From Streptomyces sp. AC550_RSS872 (GTDB lineage: Bacteria > Actinomycetota > Actinomycetes > Streptomycetales > Streptomycetaceae), in contig NZ_JAGMUL010000208.1 of NCBI RefSeq assembly GCF_019049285.1, positions 124,001 through 188,000 on the forward strand: DNA of 64,000 nt. The letters run 5' to 3'. Shown one piece after another: positions 29,938 to 38,834 of this stretch. The notes under the pieces are model-generated. The model saw only the letters and a list, made by a program, of their open reading frames with translations, was not told where the DNA came from and searched no databases. Every line of letters begins with the position of its first letter. Position 1 is the first letter of the stretch. A program made the position numbers and the translations under genes.

Positions 29938-31230
29938 ATGATGCGTACGCGTCCGCTGAAGGTGGCGCTGCTGGGCTGTGGGGTTGTCGGCTCAGAGGTG
30001 GCGCGCATCATGACGACGCACGCCGACGACCTCGCCGCCCGGATCGGGGCCCCCGTGGAGCTCGCGGGCGTGGCCGTACGGCGGCCCTCCAAGGTCCGTG
30101 AGGGCATCGACCCCGCGCTCATCACCACCGACGCCACCGCCCTCGTCAAACGCGGCGACATCGATGTGGTGGTCGAGGTCATCGGGGGCATCGAGCCCGC
30201 CCGCACCCTCATCACCACCGCCTTCGAGCACGGCGCCTCCGTCGTCTCCGCGAACAAGGCGCTCCTCGCCCAGGACGGGGCCGCCCTGCACGCCGTGGCC
30301 GAGGCGAACAACAAGGACCTCTACTACGAGGCCGCGGTCGCCGGTGCCATCCCGCTGATCCGGCCGCTGCGCGAGTCCCTCGCCGGCGACAAGGTCAACC
30401 GGGTCCTCGGCATCGTCAACGGGACCACCAACTTCATCCTCGACAAGATGGACAGCACAGGGGCCGGCTACCAGGAGGCCCTCGACGAGGCCACCGCCCT
30501 GGGGTACGCCGAAGCCGACCCCACCGCCGACGTCGAGGGCTTCGACGCCGCCGCCAAGGCCGCCATCCTCGCCGGTATCGCCTTCCACACGCGCGTGCGC
30601 CTCGACGACGTCTACCGCGAGGGCATGACCGAGGTGACCGCCGCCGACTTCGCCTCCGCGAAGAACATGGGCTGCACCATCAAGCTGCTCGCCATCTGCG
30701 AGCGGGCCGAGGACGGCCAGTCGGTCACCGCGCGCGTGCACCCCGCCATGATCCCGCTGACCCATCCGCTCGCCTCAGTGCGCGGCGCGTACAACGCCGT
30801 GTTCGTGGAGTCCGACGCCTCCGGTCAGCTCATGTTCTACGGCCCTGGCGCGGGCGGTTCGCCGACCGCCTCGGCCGTGCTCGGCGACCTCGTCGCCGTC
30901 TGCCGCAACCGGCTCAGCGGGGCAACGGGGCCCGGCGAGTCGGCGTACGCCGCCTTGACCGTCTCGCCGATGGGTGACGTCGTCACGCGCTACCACATCA
31001 GCCTCGACGTGGCGGACAAACCGGGCGTTCTCGCCCAGGTGGCGACCGTGTTCGCCGAGCACGGTGTCTCGATCGATACGGTTCGCCAGCAGGGCAAGGA
31101 CGGTGAGGCATCCCTCGTCGTCGTCACCCACCGTGCGTCCGACGCGGCCCTCACCGGGACCGTGGAGGCGCTGCGCAAGCTCGACACCGTGCGGGGTGTC
31201 GCCAGCATCATGCGGGTTGAAGGAGAGTAA
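29938..31230 (+). CDS. hom: Homoserine dehydrogenase
   Basis: ATG 29938 is used, with GAGG (29930-29933) before it; a second ATG follows directly. The 430-residue product has the NAD(P)-binding start PLKVALLGCGVVGSEVARIM, the catalytic-domain signatures IVNGTTNFILDKMD and ALGYAEADPTADVEGFDAAA, and a C-terminal ACT domain (YHISLDVADKPGVLAQVATV then FAEHGVSIDTVRQQGK) that normally mediates feedback inhibition by threonine. It reduces aspartate semialdehyde to homoserine. Six bases separate it from thrC, so they form one operon. Confidence 0.96.
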   Translation: MMRTRPLKVALLGCGVVGSEVARIMTTHADDLAARIGAPVELAGVAVRRPSKVREGIDPALITTDATALVKRGDIDVVVEVIGGIEPARTLITTAFEHGASVVSANKALLAQDGAALHAVAEANNKDLYYEAAVAGAIPLIRPLRESLAGDKVNRVLGIVNGTTNFILDKMDSTGAGYQEALDEATALGYAEADPTADVEGFDAAAKAAILAGIAFHTRVRLDDVYREGMTEVTAADFASAKNMGCTIKLLAICERAEDGQSVTARVHPAMIPLTHPLASVRGAYNAVFVESDASGQLMFYGPGAGGSPTASAVLGDLVAVCRNRLSGATGPGESAYAALTVSPMGDVVTRYHISLDVADKPGVLAQVATVFAEHGVSIDTVRQQGKDGEASLVVVTHRASDAALTGTVEALRKLDTVRGVASIMRVEGE

Positions 31231-31236
31231 CCAGCA

Positions 31237-32295
31237 ATGACCCACCAGTGGCGCGGAATCATCGAGGAGTACCGGGACCGGCTGCCCGTCTCCGACACCA
31301 CGCCGGTCGTGACGCTCCGCGAGGGCGGCACGCCCCTCGTGCCCGCGCAGGTGCTCTCCGAGCGCACGGGCTGCGAGGTCCACCTCAAGGTGGAAGGCGC
31401 CAACCCCACCGGGTCCTTCAAGGACCGCGGTATGACCATGGCCATCACCAAGGCGAAGGAGGAGGGGGCCAAGGCTGTCATCTGCGCCTCCACCGGCAAC
31501 ACGTCGGCCTCCGCCGCCGCCTACGCCGTACGCGCGGGCATGGTCTCGGCCGTTCTCGTCCCACAGGGCAAGATCGCGCTCGGCAAGATGGGCCAGGCCC
31601 TCGTGCACGGCGCGAAGATCCTCCAGGTCGACGGCAACTTCGACGACTGCCTCGCGCTCGCCCGCGACCTGAGCGACAACTACCCCGTGGCACTGGTCAA
31701 TTCGGTCAACCCGGTGCGTATCGAGGGGCAGAAGACGGCCGCCTTCGAGATCGTGGACATGCTGGGCGACGCCCCCGACATCCACGTCCTGCCGGTGGGC
31801 AACGCGGGCAACATCACCGCGTACTGGAAGGGGTACACGGAGTACGCCGCCGACGGCATCGCCAAGCGGACCCCGCGCATGTGGGGCTTCCAGGCCTCCG
31901 GCTCCGCGCCCATCGTGCGCGGCGAGGTCGTCAAGGACCCGTCGACCATCGCCACCGCCATCCGCATCGGCAACCCGGCGTCCTGGCAGTTCGCGCTCGC
32001 CGCGCGGGACGAGTCCGGCGGGTTCATCGACGAGGTGACGGACCGTGAAATCCTGCGCGCCTACCGGCTGTTGGCCGCGCAGGAGGGCGTCTTCGTCGAG
32101 CCCGCCTCCGCCGCGTCCGTCGCCGGCCTGCTGAAGGCCGCCGAGCAGGGCAAGGTCGACCCGGGCCAGACCATCGTCTGCACCGTCACCGGCAACGGCC
32201 TCAAGGACCCCGACTGGGCCGTCGCCGGCGCCCCGCAGCCCGTCACCGTCCCGGTCGACGCGGCGACGGCGGCCGAGCGGCTCGGGCTGGCGTAG
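31237..32295 (+). CDS. thrC: Threonine synthase
   Basis: The 352-residue product is a PLP fold II enzyme that turns O-phosphohomoserine into threonine. The PLP lysine lies in VEGANPTGSFKDRGMTMAIT. CASTGNTSASAAAYAVRAGM and LPVGNAGNITAYWKGY supply the phosphate loop. The size is that of the short (class 1b) bacterial type. It lies 6 bases after hom and 320 bases before thrB. Confidence 0.96.
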   Translation: MTHQWRGIIEEYRDRLPVSDTTPVVTLREGGTPLVPAQVLSERTGCEVHLKVEGANPTGSFKDRGMTMAITKAKEEGAKAVICASTGNTSASAAAYAVRAGMVSAVLVPQGKIALGKMGQALVHGAKILQVDGNFDDCLALARDLSDNYPVALVNSVNPVRIEGQKTAAFEIVDMLGDAPDIHVLPVGNAGNITAYWKGYTEYAADGIAKRTPRMWGFQASGSAPIVRGEVVKDPSTIATAIRIGNPASWQFALAARDESGGFIDEVTDREILRAYRLLAAQEGVFVEPASAASVAGLLKAAEQGKVDPGQTIVCTVTGNGLKDPDWAVAGAPQPVTVPVDAATAAERLGLA

Positions 32296-32615
32296 GCGAG
32301 TCCGTACCCCGTCGCAGAGCGGTCGCCAGAGCCGTCGTACGGGGCTCGTGAAAGCGAGTAAGAGGGCGCTCGCCTGGGGAATTTCCCTACAGGGGGTGCA
32401 CAGGGGGCATACGACACGCATCGTGCGCCTCCTGTGCGCCCTATGTCGCCACAGAACCTACCTTCGATAGGCTGTACCGAACCCGCCCGCCGCATATGCC
32501 TCCGCATGGGGCGCGGTGCCGCGCCGTCTCCGCGGCCCGGAAGCGGCCCCCAGGGGTTCTCGTACGTCATCGAATGTCTTCGACCATCACGCAGCTCAAG
32601 GAGAGTCATCAAGCG
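32296..32615. promoter_or_regulatory. thrB upstream region with a palindromic box
   Basis: No gene is present. It should contain the thrB promoter. The palindrome-like GGGGAATTTCCCTACAGGG at 32376-32394 also occurs, with two changes, upstream of the LAL regulator gene at 48287-48305. A thrB ribosome site (AAGGAG, 32599-32604) closes the region. Confidence 0.5.
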
Positions 32616-33536
32616 ATGGCCGGTCCAGCGTTCCGCGCCGCCGCCGTCCGGGTGCGCGTCCCCGCCACCAGCGCCAACCTCGGGCCGGGCTTCGACGCCC
32701 TCGGCCTCTCGCTGGGGCTCTACGACGACGTGGTCGTCCGGGTGGCCGACTCCGGGCTGCACATCGACATCGCGGGTGAGGGCAGCGAGACACTGCCGCG
32801 TGACGAAAAGCACCTTCTCGTACGCTCCCTGCGCACCGCCTTCGATCTGCTCGGCGGGCAGCCGCGCGGCCTGGAGATCGTCTGCGCCAACCGCATTCCG
32901 CACGGCCGCGGCCTCGGCTCCTCCTCGGCCGCCATCTGCGCCGGCATCGTCGCCGCCCGCGCCGTGACCATAGGCGGCGAGGCCAAGCTCGACGACGCCG
33001 CCCTGCTGGAGCTGGCCACCGAGATCGAGGGCCACCCCGACAACGTCGCGGCCTGTCTGCTCGGCGGGTTCACCCTCTCCTGGATGGAGGCCGGCGCCGC
33101 CCGGGCCATCAGGATGGATCCCGCCGATTCCATCGTTCCGGTGGTTTTCGTGCCCGGAAAGCCGGTCCTCACCGAGACCGCGCGCGGCCTGCTCCCGCGC
33201 ACCGTCCCGCACGTCGACGCCGCCACCAACGCGGGCCGTGCAGCCCTGCTCGTCGAGGCCCTGACCAGGCGCCCCGAGCTGCTGCTGCCCGCCACCGAGG
33301 ACCGTCTCCACCAGGAGTACCGCGCACCGGCCATGCCGGAGAGCGCCGCGCTGGTGGAGCGACTGCGGGCCGACGGAGTCCCGGCAGTCATCTCAGGAGC
33401 GGGACCCACCGTGCTCGCGCTGGCCGACGTGGACAGCGCCGACAAGGTGGCCCATCTGGCAGGCGAGGGCTGGGCCGCGAACCGGCTCGATCTCGACGCA
33501 CAGGGAGCGAGCGTGTTGCCGCTTGCGCCCGGCTGA
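32616..33536 (+). CDS. thrB: Homoserine kinase
   Basis: ATG 32616 is chosen because AAGGAG at 32599-32604 precedes it; an upstream in-frame ATG at 32574 lacks such a site. The 306-residue GHMP-family kinase shows VRVPATSANLGPGFDALGLS, IPHGRGLGSSSAAICAGIVA as the ATP-binding GLGSS loop, and GVPAVISGAGPTVLALADVD. It phosphorylates homoserine to feed ThrC. It is the last threonine gene in the block. Confidence 0.96.
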   Translation: MAGPAFRAAAVRVRVPATSANLGPGFDALGLSLGLYDDVVVRVADSGLHIDIAGEGSETLPRDEKHLLVRSLRTAFDLLGGQPRGLEIVCANRIPHGRGLGSSSAAICAGIVAARAVTIGGEAKLDDAALLELATEIEGHPDNVAACLLGGFTLSWMEAGAARAIRMDPADSIVPVVFVPGKPVLTETARGLLPRTVPHVDAATNAGRAALLVEALTRRPELLLPATEDRLHQEYRAPAMPESAALVERLRADGVPAVISGAGPTVLALADVDSADKVAHLAGEGWAANRLDLDAQGASVLPLAPG

Positions 33537-33955
33537 GTCGAATAAAAGCGCGCGCTTGCCGGATTTCGAGAGGGGGAATGTTTGTTGGATCCGGTAGTGT
33601 TAACCTCAAGTCTGCACCCGACCCCACCATGGCGAGGTGCTTCGTGTCCCCGTCCGGGACAGACATTCTTCCGGGAGCCTCCCAAGCCGCACTGTGTTTC
33701 GTACGACGTACGCGGGCAGTACCTCGTACGCGGGCACTGAGCGACTTGCCGGGCACGCTCCGGAACCGGCGCGACCGAGCCGAGTGACACAGACACTCAG
33801 TGCCACGGTTCTGGGAAGCGCCATCACCAGATATTCCTCCGCCGCATTGGCGGACCACCGCCCCGGCACGGTCCACACACCAGGGACCGAAGCCGGACAG
33901 CACAACCGGTCGCCGAGCCAGACAGGCCGACGTCCGCTCCAGGGAAGGACCCTTC
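33537..33955. promoter_or_regulatory. Long leader/promoter region of rho
   Basis: There are 419 bases with no supported gene between thrB and rho. rho genes often have long leaders used for autoregulation. The stretch around 33577-33606 (TTGTTGGATCCGGTAGTGTT) is AT-richer and may be promoter, but no exact -10/-35 is claimed. Confidence 0.5.
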
Positions 33956-35968
33956 GTGAGCGACACCACCGATCTGATGGGCGCACGTGTCGAGGAGACC
34001 GCTGCCGCGCCCGCCACGGACGCCTCCGCGCCTGCCACCGGTGCCGGCTCCCGGCGGCGCCGCGGTACCGGCCTCGAGGGCATGGTGCTGGCCGAGTTGC
34101 AGCAGGTCGCATCCGGCCTCGGCATCAGGGGCACGGCGCGTATGCGCAAGAGCCAGCTGATCGAGGTCATCAAGGAGGCGCAGGCCGGCTCAGGCGCCGC
34201 CCCGGCGAAGGCCGAGACCGCCACCGAGACCAAGCCGAAGCGCCGCGCCACCTCCCGCGCCCGTACGGGTGACGAGGCCGCCGCCGCGAAGAAGGCGGAG
34301 AAGGCCACCGAGGCCCCCGCCGAGAAGGCCGTGGCCCAGCAGCAGATCGAGATCCCCGGCCAGCCGGCCAGCGACGACGCCCCGGCCGAGCGCCGCCGTC
34401 GCCGCGCCACCGCCGACGCCGGTGCCCCCGCGGCCGCCCCCGAGACGGTCGCCGCCGAGGCGAAGAGCGAGCCGAAGGCCGAGACGCCCGCGCAGCCGCA
34501 GGGCCAGCAGGGCGACGCCGGTGAGGGCGCGGAGGGCCGCCGCCGCGACCGCCGTGAGCGCGGCCGGGACCGTGACCGCGGGGACCGCGGTGACCGTCGC
34601 AAGGGCGACGACCAGCAGGGCGGCGGCCGTCAGGACCGCCAGCAGGGCCAGCAGCAGGGCGGCGGCCGTCAGGACCGTCAGGACCGTCAGGACCGTCAGC
34701 GTGACAACGGCCCGCAGGACGACGACGACTTCGAGGGCGGCCGGCGTGGCCGTCGCGGGCGTTACCGCGACCGTCGTGGCCGTCGCGGCCGCGACGACAT
34801 CGCCTCCGAGCCGCAGATCGCCGAGGACGACGTCCTGATCCCTGTCGCGGGCATCCTGGACATCCTCGACAACTACGCCTTCATCCGTACGTCCGGCTAC
34901 CTGCCGGGTCCGAACGACGTGTACGTCTCCCTCGCCCAGGTCCGCAAGAACGGCCTGCGCAAGGGCGACCACATCACCGGTGCGGTCCGTCAGCCCAAGG
35001 AAGGCGAGCGGCGCGAGAAGTTCAACGCGCTCGTGCGTCTCGACTCCGTCAACGGCATGGCGCCCGAACACGGCCGCGGCCGCCCGGAGTTCAACAAGCT
35101 CACCCCGCTGTACCCGCAGGACCGGCTCCGTCTGGAGACCGACCCGGGCGTGCTGACCACCCGCATCATCGACCTCGTGTCGCCGATCGGTAAGGGCCAG
35201 CGCGGTCTGATCGTGGCCCCGCCGAAGACCGGCAAGACCATGATCATGCAGGCGATCGCCAACGCGATCACGCACAACAACCCCGAGTGCCACCTGATGG
35301 TCGTCCTCGTCGACGAGCGTCCGGAAGAGGTCACCGACATGCAGCGGTCGGTCAAGGGCGAGGTCATCTCCTCGACCTTCGACCGCCCGGCCGAGGACCA
35401 CACGACGGTCGCCGAGCTCGCCATCGAGCGCGCCAAGCGCCTGGTGGAGCTGGGCCACGACGTCGTCGTGCTGCTCGACTCGATCACGCGTCTGGGCCGT
35501 GCGTACAACCTCGCCGCGCCCGCCTCCGGCCGCATCCTGTCCGGTGGTGTCGACTCGACCGCGCTGTACCCGCCGAAGCGCTTCTTCGGTGCCGCGCGCA
35601 ACATCGAGGACGGTGGCTCGCTCACCATCCTGGCCACCGCTCTCGTCGACACCGGGTCCCGCATGGACGAGGTGATCTTCGAGGAGTTCAAGGGCACGGG
35701 TAACGCCGAGCTCAAGCTCGACCGGAAGCTCGCCGACAAGCGCATCTTCCCGGCGGTGGACGTCGACGCGTCCGGTACCCGTAAGGAAGAGATCCTGCTC
35801 GCCCCCGACGAGCTCGCCATCGTCTGGAAGCTGCGCCGGGTGCTGCACGCGCTCGACCAGCAGCAGGCGGTCGAGCTGCTCCTCGACAAGATGAAGCAGA
35901 CGAAGTCGAACGCCGAGTTCCTGATGCAGATTCAGAAGACCACGCCTACGCCGGGTAACGGCGACTAG
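33956..35968 (+). CDS. rho: Transcription termination factor Rho (actinobacterial long form)
   Basis: GTG 33956 follows AGGGAAGGA. The 670-residue protein has an N-terminal Rho_N helix region (LEGMVLAELQQVASGLGIRG). A long insertion at about residues 90-285 follows, rich in Ala/Glu and then Arg/Asp/Gly/Gln repeats (QDRQ-type, RRGRRGRYRDRRGRRGRD). Next come the RNA-binding domain (LDILDNYAFIRTSGYLPGPN) and the ATPase with GLIVAPPKTGKTMIMQAIAN, VVLVDERPEEVTDMQRSVKG and DSITRLGRAYNLAAPASGRI. It is an RNA-dependent hexameric helicase that ends transcription. The insertion is typical of high-GC Gram-positives and raises RNA affinity. Confidence 0.96.
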   Translation: MSDTTDLMGARVEETAAAPATDASAPATGAGSRRRRGTGLEGMVLAELQQVASGLGIRGTARMRKSQLIEVIKEAQAGSGAAPAKAETATETKPKRRATSRARTGDEAAAAKKAEKATEAPAEKAVAQQQIEIPGQPASDDAPAERRRRRATADAGAPAAAPETVAAEAKSEPKAETPAQPQGQQGDAGEGAEGRRRDRRERGRDRDRGDRGDRRKGDDQQGGGRQDRQQGQQQGGGRQDRQDRQDRQRDNGPQDDDDFEGGRRGRRGRYRDRRGRRGRDDIASEPQIAEDDVLIPVAGILDILDNYAFIRTSGYLPGPNDVYVSLAQVRKNGLRKGDHITGAVRQPKEGERREKFNALVRLDSVNGMAPEHGRGRPEFNKLTPLYPQDRLRLETDPGVLTTRIIDLVSPIGKGQRGLIVAPPKTGKTMIMQAIANAITHNNPECHLMVVLVDERPEEVTDMQRSVKGEVISSTFDRPAEDHTTVAELAIERAKRLVELGHDVVVLLDSITRLGRAYNLAAPASGRILSGGVDSTALYPPKRFFGAARNIEDGGSLTILATALVDTGSRMDEVIFEEFKGTGNAELKLDRKLADKRIFPAVDVDASGTRKEEILLAPDELAIVWKLRRVLHALDQQQAVELLLDKMKQTKSNAEFLMQIQKTTPTPGNGD

Positions 35969-36076
35969 TAGCCCGGGGTCGCGGGCTGCCAGTCGAGTGC
36001 GGGTGGTTCGTGGTGGATCGCGCCCGCGCGGCGGAGCCGCACATTCAATACAGCCCCGCGCCCCTGAGGGGCGTTG

Positions 36077-36117
36077 AGGCCGCCCCTCGTCACAACAGTG
36101 ACGGGGGGCGGCCTTTT
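36077..36117 (+). terminator. Intrinsic terminator after rho
   Basis: GGCCGCCCCTCGTCAC pairs with GTGACG-g-GGGGCGGCC around AACA and is followed by TTTT. Confidence 0.88.
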
Positions 36118-36138
36118 GGCGCTGAGAGGGACGGGCGC

Positions 36139-37021
36139 ATGCGCGCGCCCCGCACAGCCGCCGGATGCGTTTCGGGCTGCCCGCTGCCCGCTGCCGCTGC
36201 CGCCGTCGGTGTCGCCGCGGCCGTCGCCGCCGCGCTGCTGACCTCGTCCGCGGGGGCCGCGACCGCGCTGCCCACGCCCACCGTGAAGCCCGCGACCAGT
36301 TCGCCCTCGCTCGCCGAGCTGGGGCGGCGGGTCGCGGGTGCCGTCGTCGGCACCGTCGTGCCACGCGACGCCGATCCGCATGACGACGTCCCGTGGCACC
36401 GCCTCGTACGCCGCCGGCACGAGCGCCAAGGTCTACGGCTGGGGCAGGACCAGCTCCGCCGGCCAGGACATCTCCGGCACGCTGAAGACGGCCACGCTGC
36501 CCGCCCGTCCGGCATGACCTGCGCGGGCACCCAAGAGCGGCGGCGACAGAGTCAGGACGTCCGCCGATGGCGGGAGACACAGGCTCGGTGATCCGCGTCC
36601 TACGACCCTGTGGGTTGGCGCGAAGTCCTCGGTGGGGCTGGTCCCCTCTCCTGCGATCCTCGGGGTGCAAGCACCCCGACGGGTAGCTCTCCCGGCACGA
36701 TCCTCTGGGCGGCAACGGCCCCTTCGGCACCGAGTGAAGGTCGGCTCCGGCTGGAACCGGTACAACTCCCTGCGCGGCCACGGTGACTTCACCGGCGACG
36801 GCAGGACCGATCGGACCGCGCGCAGTGCGACGGGCGGATGCATCTACCTGTTCAAGGGCACCGGCAAGTCCGGCACCGGCGAAGGCTGGGCCGACTTCCT
36901 GGCCCGTGACACCGGCGGCACGCTCTCTCTGTACCCGGGCACCGGAAAGGCCACGAGCGAGATCTTCAGCACACCGAAGTCCGTCGGCACCGATTACGAG
37001 CAGTACGACACCCTGGGCTGA
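36139..37021 (+). pseudogene. Dead secreted trypsin-like protease with FG-GAP/VCBS repeat
   Basis: ATG 36139 starts a signal-peptide-like region (VGVAAAVAAALLTSSAGAAT). A different frame (from about 36380) then gives SAKVYGWGRTSSAGQDISG then TLKTATLP, typical of the C-terminal half of Streptomyces trypsins. MTCAGTQ is recognisable in another frame. The final part (36632 frame, about 36735-37021) gives NRYNSLRGHGDFTGDGRTDR and YLFKGTGKSGTGEGWADFLA, an FG-GAP-type repeat. The catalytic GDSGGP region and most of the protease are missing. Several frames and deletions mean no active protein. Confidence 0.7.
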
Positions 37022-37061
37022 AACCGCAGGTGAGACCGGCCTGCCCGGGATCGCCGACTAC

Positions 37062-37099
37062 GGACCGTGCCCATCGCTCCCCGGCGGTGGGCACGGTCC
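37062..37099. terminator. Hairpin terminator before the LCP gene
   Basis: GGACCGTGCCCA (37062-37073) is exactly complementary to TGGGCACGGTCC (37088-37099). Confidence 0.8.
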
Positions 37100-37227
37100 G
37101 TTGTGCAACCCTTCTCCGAGTTTCCCCGTCTGACCGGACGGGGCGACGATGGTGTGGTACGGGCCAAATGGCCACGCCTGTCCCTGAAAGCAGGGGGTAA
37201 CCGACCGGACGAGAACCGAGGAGCACA

Positions 37228-38364
37228 GTGTCCGCCGAGAGCACGCCGGAGCCCGGCATACCGGGCGAGACCGGCAGCACAGGTCCCCGCCACCGCGCCA
37301 AGGGCCGCCGACGCAAGCCCCGCGACAAGCGCAAGGGCCTGCTGATCATGGCCTGGACGGCCGCCGGGATCGTGATCCTGGGCGGCACCGGCGCCGGGTA
37401 CCTGTACTTCAAGCTCAACGGCAACCTCAAGAGCGTCGACATCGACCAGGCCCTGGGCACCGAACGCCCGGAGAAGGTCGACAACGGCTCCGAGAACATC
37501 CTCGTCCTCGGCTCGGACACCCGCTCCGGCAGCAACAAGAAGCTCGGCGGCGGCACCGACGACGGCAGCGCCCGCTCGGACACGGCGATGATCGTGCACG
37601 TCTACGAGGGCCACAAGAAGGCCAGCGTGGTCTCCATCCCGCGGGACACCCTCATCGACCGCCCCCAGTGCACCGACGCGGGCGGAGACACGCACGCCGC
37701 CGCGTCCGGCGTGATGTTCAACGAGGCGTACACCACGGGTGGCGCCGCCTGCACCGTGAAGACGGTCGAGTCCGTCACCGGCATCCGCATGGACCACTAC
37801 CTGGAGGTCGACTTCTCCGGCTTCCAGAAGCTCATCGACGAGCTCGGCGGCGTCGAGGTGACCACCACCAAGAACATCAACGACCCCGACAGCCACCTCG
37901 ACCTCAAGGCCGGCACCCACCAGCTCACCGGCAAGCAGGCCCTCGGGCTGGTCCGCACCCGGCACGGCGTCGGCGACGGCTCCGACCTCGGCCGTATCCA
38001 GCTCCAGCAGGCCTTCGTCAAGGCACTGATCAACCAGATCAAGGACATCGACCTCTTCGGCAACCCAAAGAGGCTCTACGACCTGGCCAACACCGCCACG
38101 AAGACGGTGACCACCGACTCCGACCTGGGCTCCGTCAACAAGCTCATGTCCTTCGCGAGCGGCCTCAAGGGCATCAGCTCCAAGAACATGAACATGGTCA
38201 CGATGCCGGTCCAGTACGACCCGGCCGACCCGAACCGGGTGATCGTGGCCGAGGCGAAGGCGAAGCAGGTGTGGACGGCGTTGAAGAACGACAAGCCGAT
38301 CCCGAAGTCGGCCACGGAGGGCACGGCCAAGGGCGACGCCAAGGGTGTGGTGAGCGCTTCGTGA
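37228..38364 (+). CDS. LytR-CpsA-Psr (LCP) family cell-wall polymer ligase
   Basis: The 378-residue product starts at GTG 37228 behind CGAGGAG. A basic cytoplasmic tail (RHRAKGRRRKPRDKRKG) precedes one membrane segment at residues 37-60 (LLIMAWTAAGIVILGGTGAG), so the rest faces outward. The LCP domain shows NILVLGSDTRSG, DTAMIVHVYEGHKKASVVSI PRDTL, MDHYLEVDFSGFQKLIDELG and ALGLVRTRHGVGDGSDLGR with the arginines that hold polyprenyl phosphate. LCP proteins move glycopolymers from lipid carriers to peptidoglycan. The WecA-like gene at 43679 may make such a carrier-linked precursor. Confidence 0.92.
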   Translation: MSAESTPEPGIPGETGSTGPRHRAKGRRRKPRDKRKGLLIMAWTAAGIVILGGTGAGYLYFKLNGNLKSVDIDQALGTERPEKVDNGSENILVLGSDTRSGSNKKLGGGTDDGSARSDTAMIVHVYEGHKKASVVSIPRDTLIDRPQCTDAGGDTHAAASGVMFNEAYTTGGAACTVKTVESVTGIRMDHYLEVDFSGFQKLIDELGGVEVTTTKNINDPDSHLDLKAGTHQLTGKQALGLVRTRHGVGDGSDLGRIQLQQAFVKALINQIKDIDLFGNPKRLYDLANTATKTVTTDSDLGSVNKLMSFASGLKGISSKNMNMVTMPVQYDPADPNRVIVAEAKAKQVWTALKNDKPIPKSATEGTAKGDAKGVVSAS

Positions 38365-38500
38365 GCTTCCTGGAATAGATCACGGGTCCCCCCGGTTTTG
38401 GGGGATGGCCCCAGTCCTGGCAGACTGGTACGTCGGCTCCGGTTCACGCCCCCGCATCCCGCGGATGCGACCCGGCGCCCTCCCGAAACTAGGAGACACC

Positions 38501-38725
38501 TTGAAGCGCGACATCCACCCCGAGTACGTCGAGACGCAGGTCAGCTGCACCTGTGGCGCGTCGTTCACCACCCGTAGCACGATCGACAGCGGCACCATCC
38601 GCGCCGAGGTCTGCTCCGAGTGCCACCCGTTCTACACGGGCAAGCAGAAGATCCTCGACACCGGTGGCCGTGTGGCCCGCTTCGAGGCCCGCTTCGGCAA
38701 GGCTGCTGCCGGCTCCAAGAAGTAG
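38501..38725 (+). CDS. rpmE: 50S ribosomal protein L31 (zinc-binding form)
   Basis: TTG 38501 follows AGGAGA. The 74-residue product MKRDIHPEYVETQVSCTCGA... keeps the zinc cysteines C16 and C18 and the later CSECHPF pair, so it is the C+ type of L31. In streptomycetes the zinc-free paralogue is made under zinc starvation; this copy is the housekeeping one. A terminator follows before prfA. Confidence 0.96.
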   Translation: MKRDIHPEYVETQVSCTCGASFTTRSTIDSGTIRAEVCSECHPFYTGKQKILDTGGRVARFEARFGKAAAGSKK

Positions 38726-38737
38726 CGAGCTCCCATT

Positions 38738-38787
38738 CGCCGGTCCACGGCCGCGCCCCTCACAGGCGCGCCGGGACCGGCGTTTTT
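38738..38787 (+). terminator. Intrinsic terminator after rpmE
   Basis: CGCCGGTCC (38738-38746) pairs with GGACCGGCG (38774-38782), followed by TTTTT. Confidence 0.87.
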
Positions 38788-38834
38788 GGTCGCCCGCCTT
38801 CCCCCTTCTTTCTTACGCAGTTCAGGAGCCCAAG

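Noticed and set aside
32376..32394. A PimM-type PAS-LuxR box before thrB
   Set aside because: It has GGG-AATTT-CCC with one base more than the known PAS-LuxR consensus and no such regulator is nearby.
34190..36781. An 863-codon minus-strand frame opposite rho
   Set aside because: It is a shadow of the repetitive rho N-terminus and the pseudogene; no domain or ribosome site.
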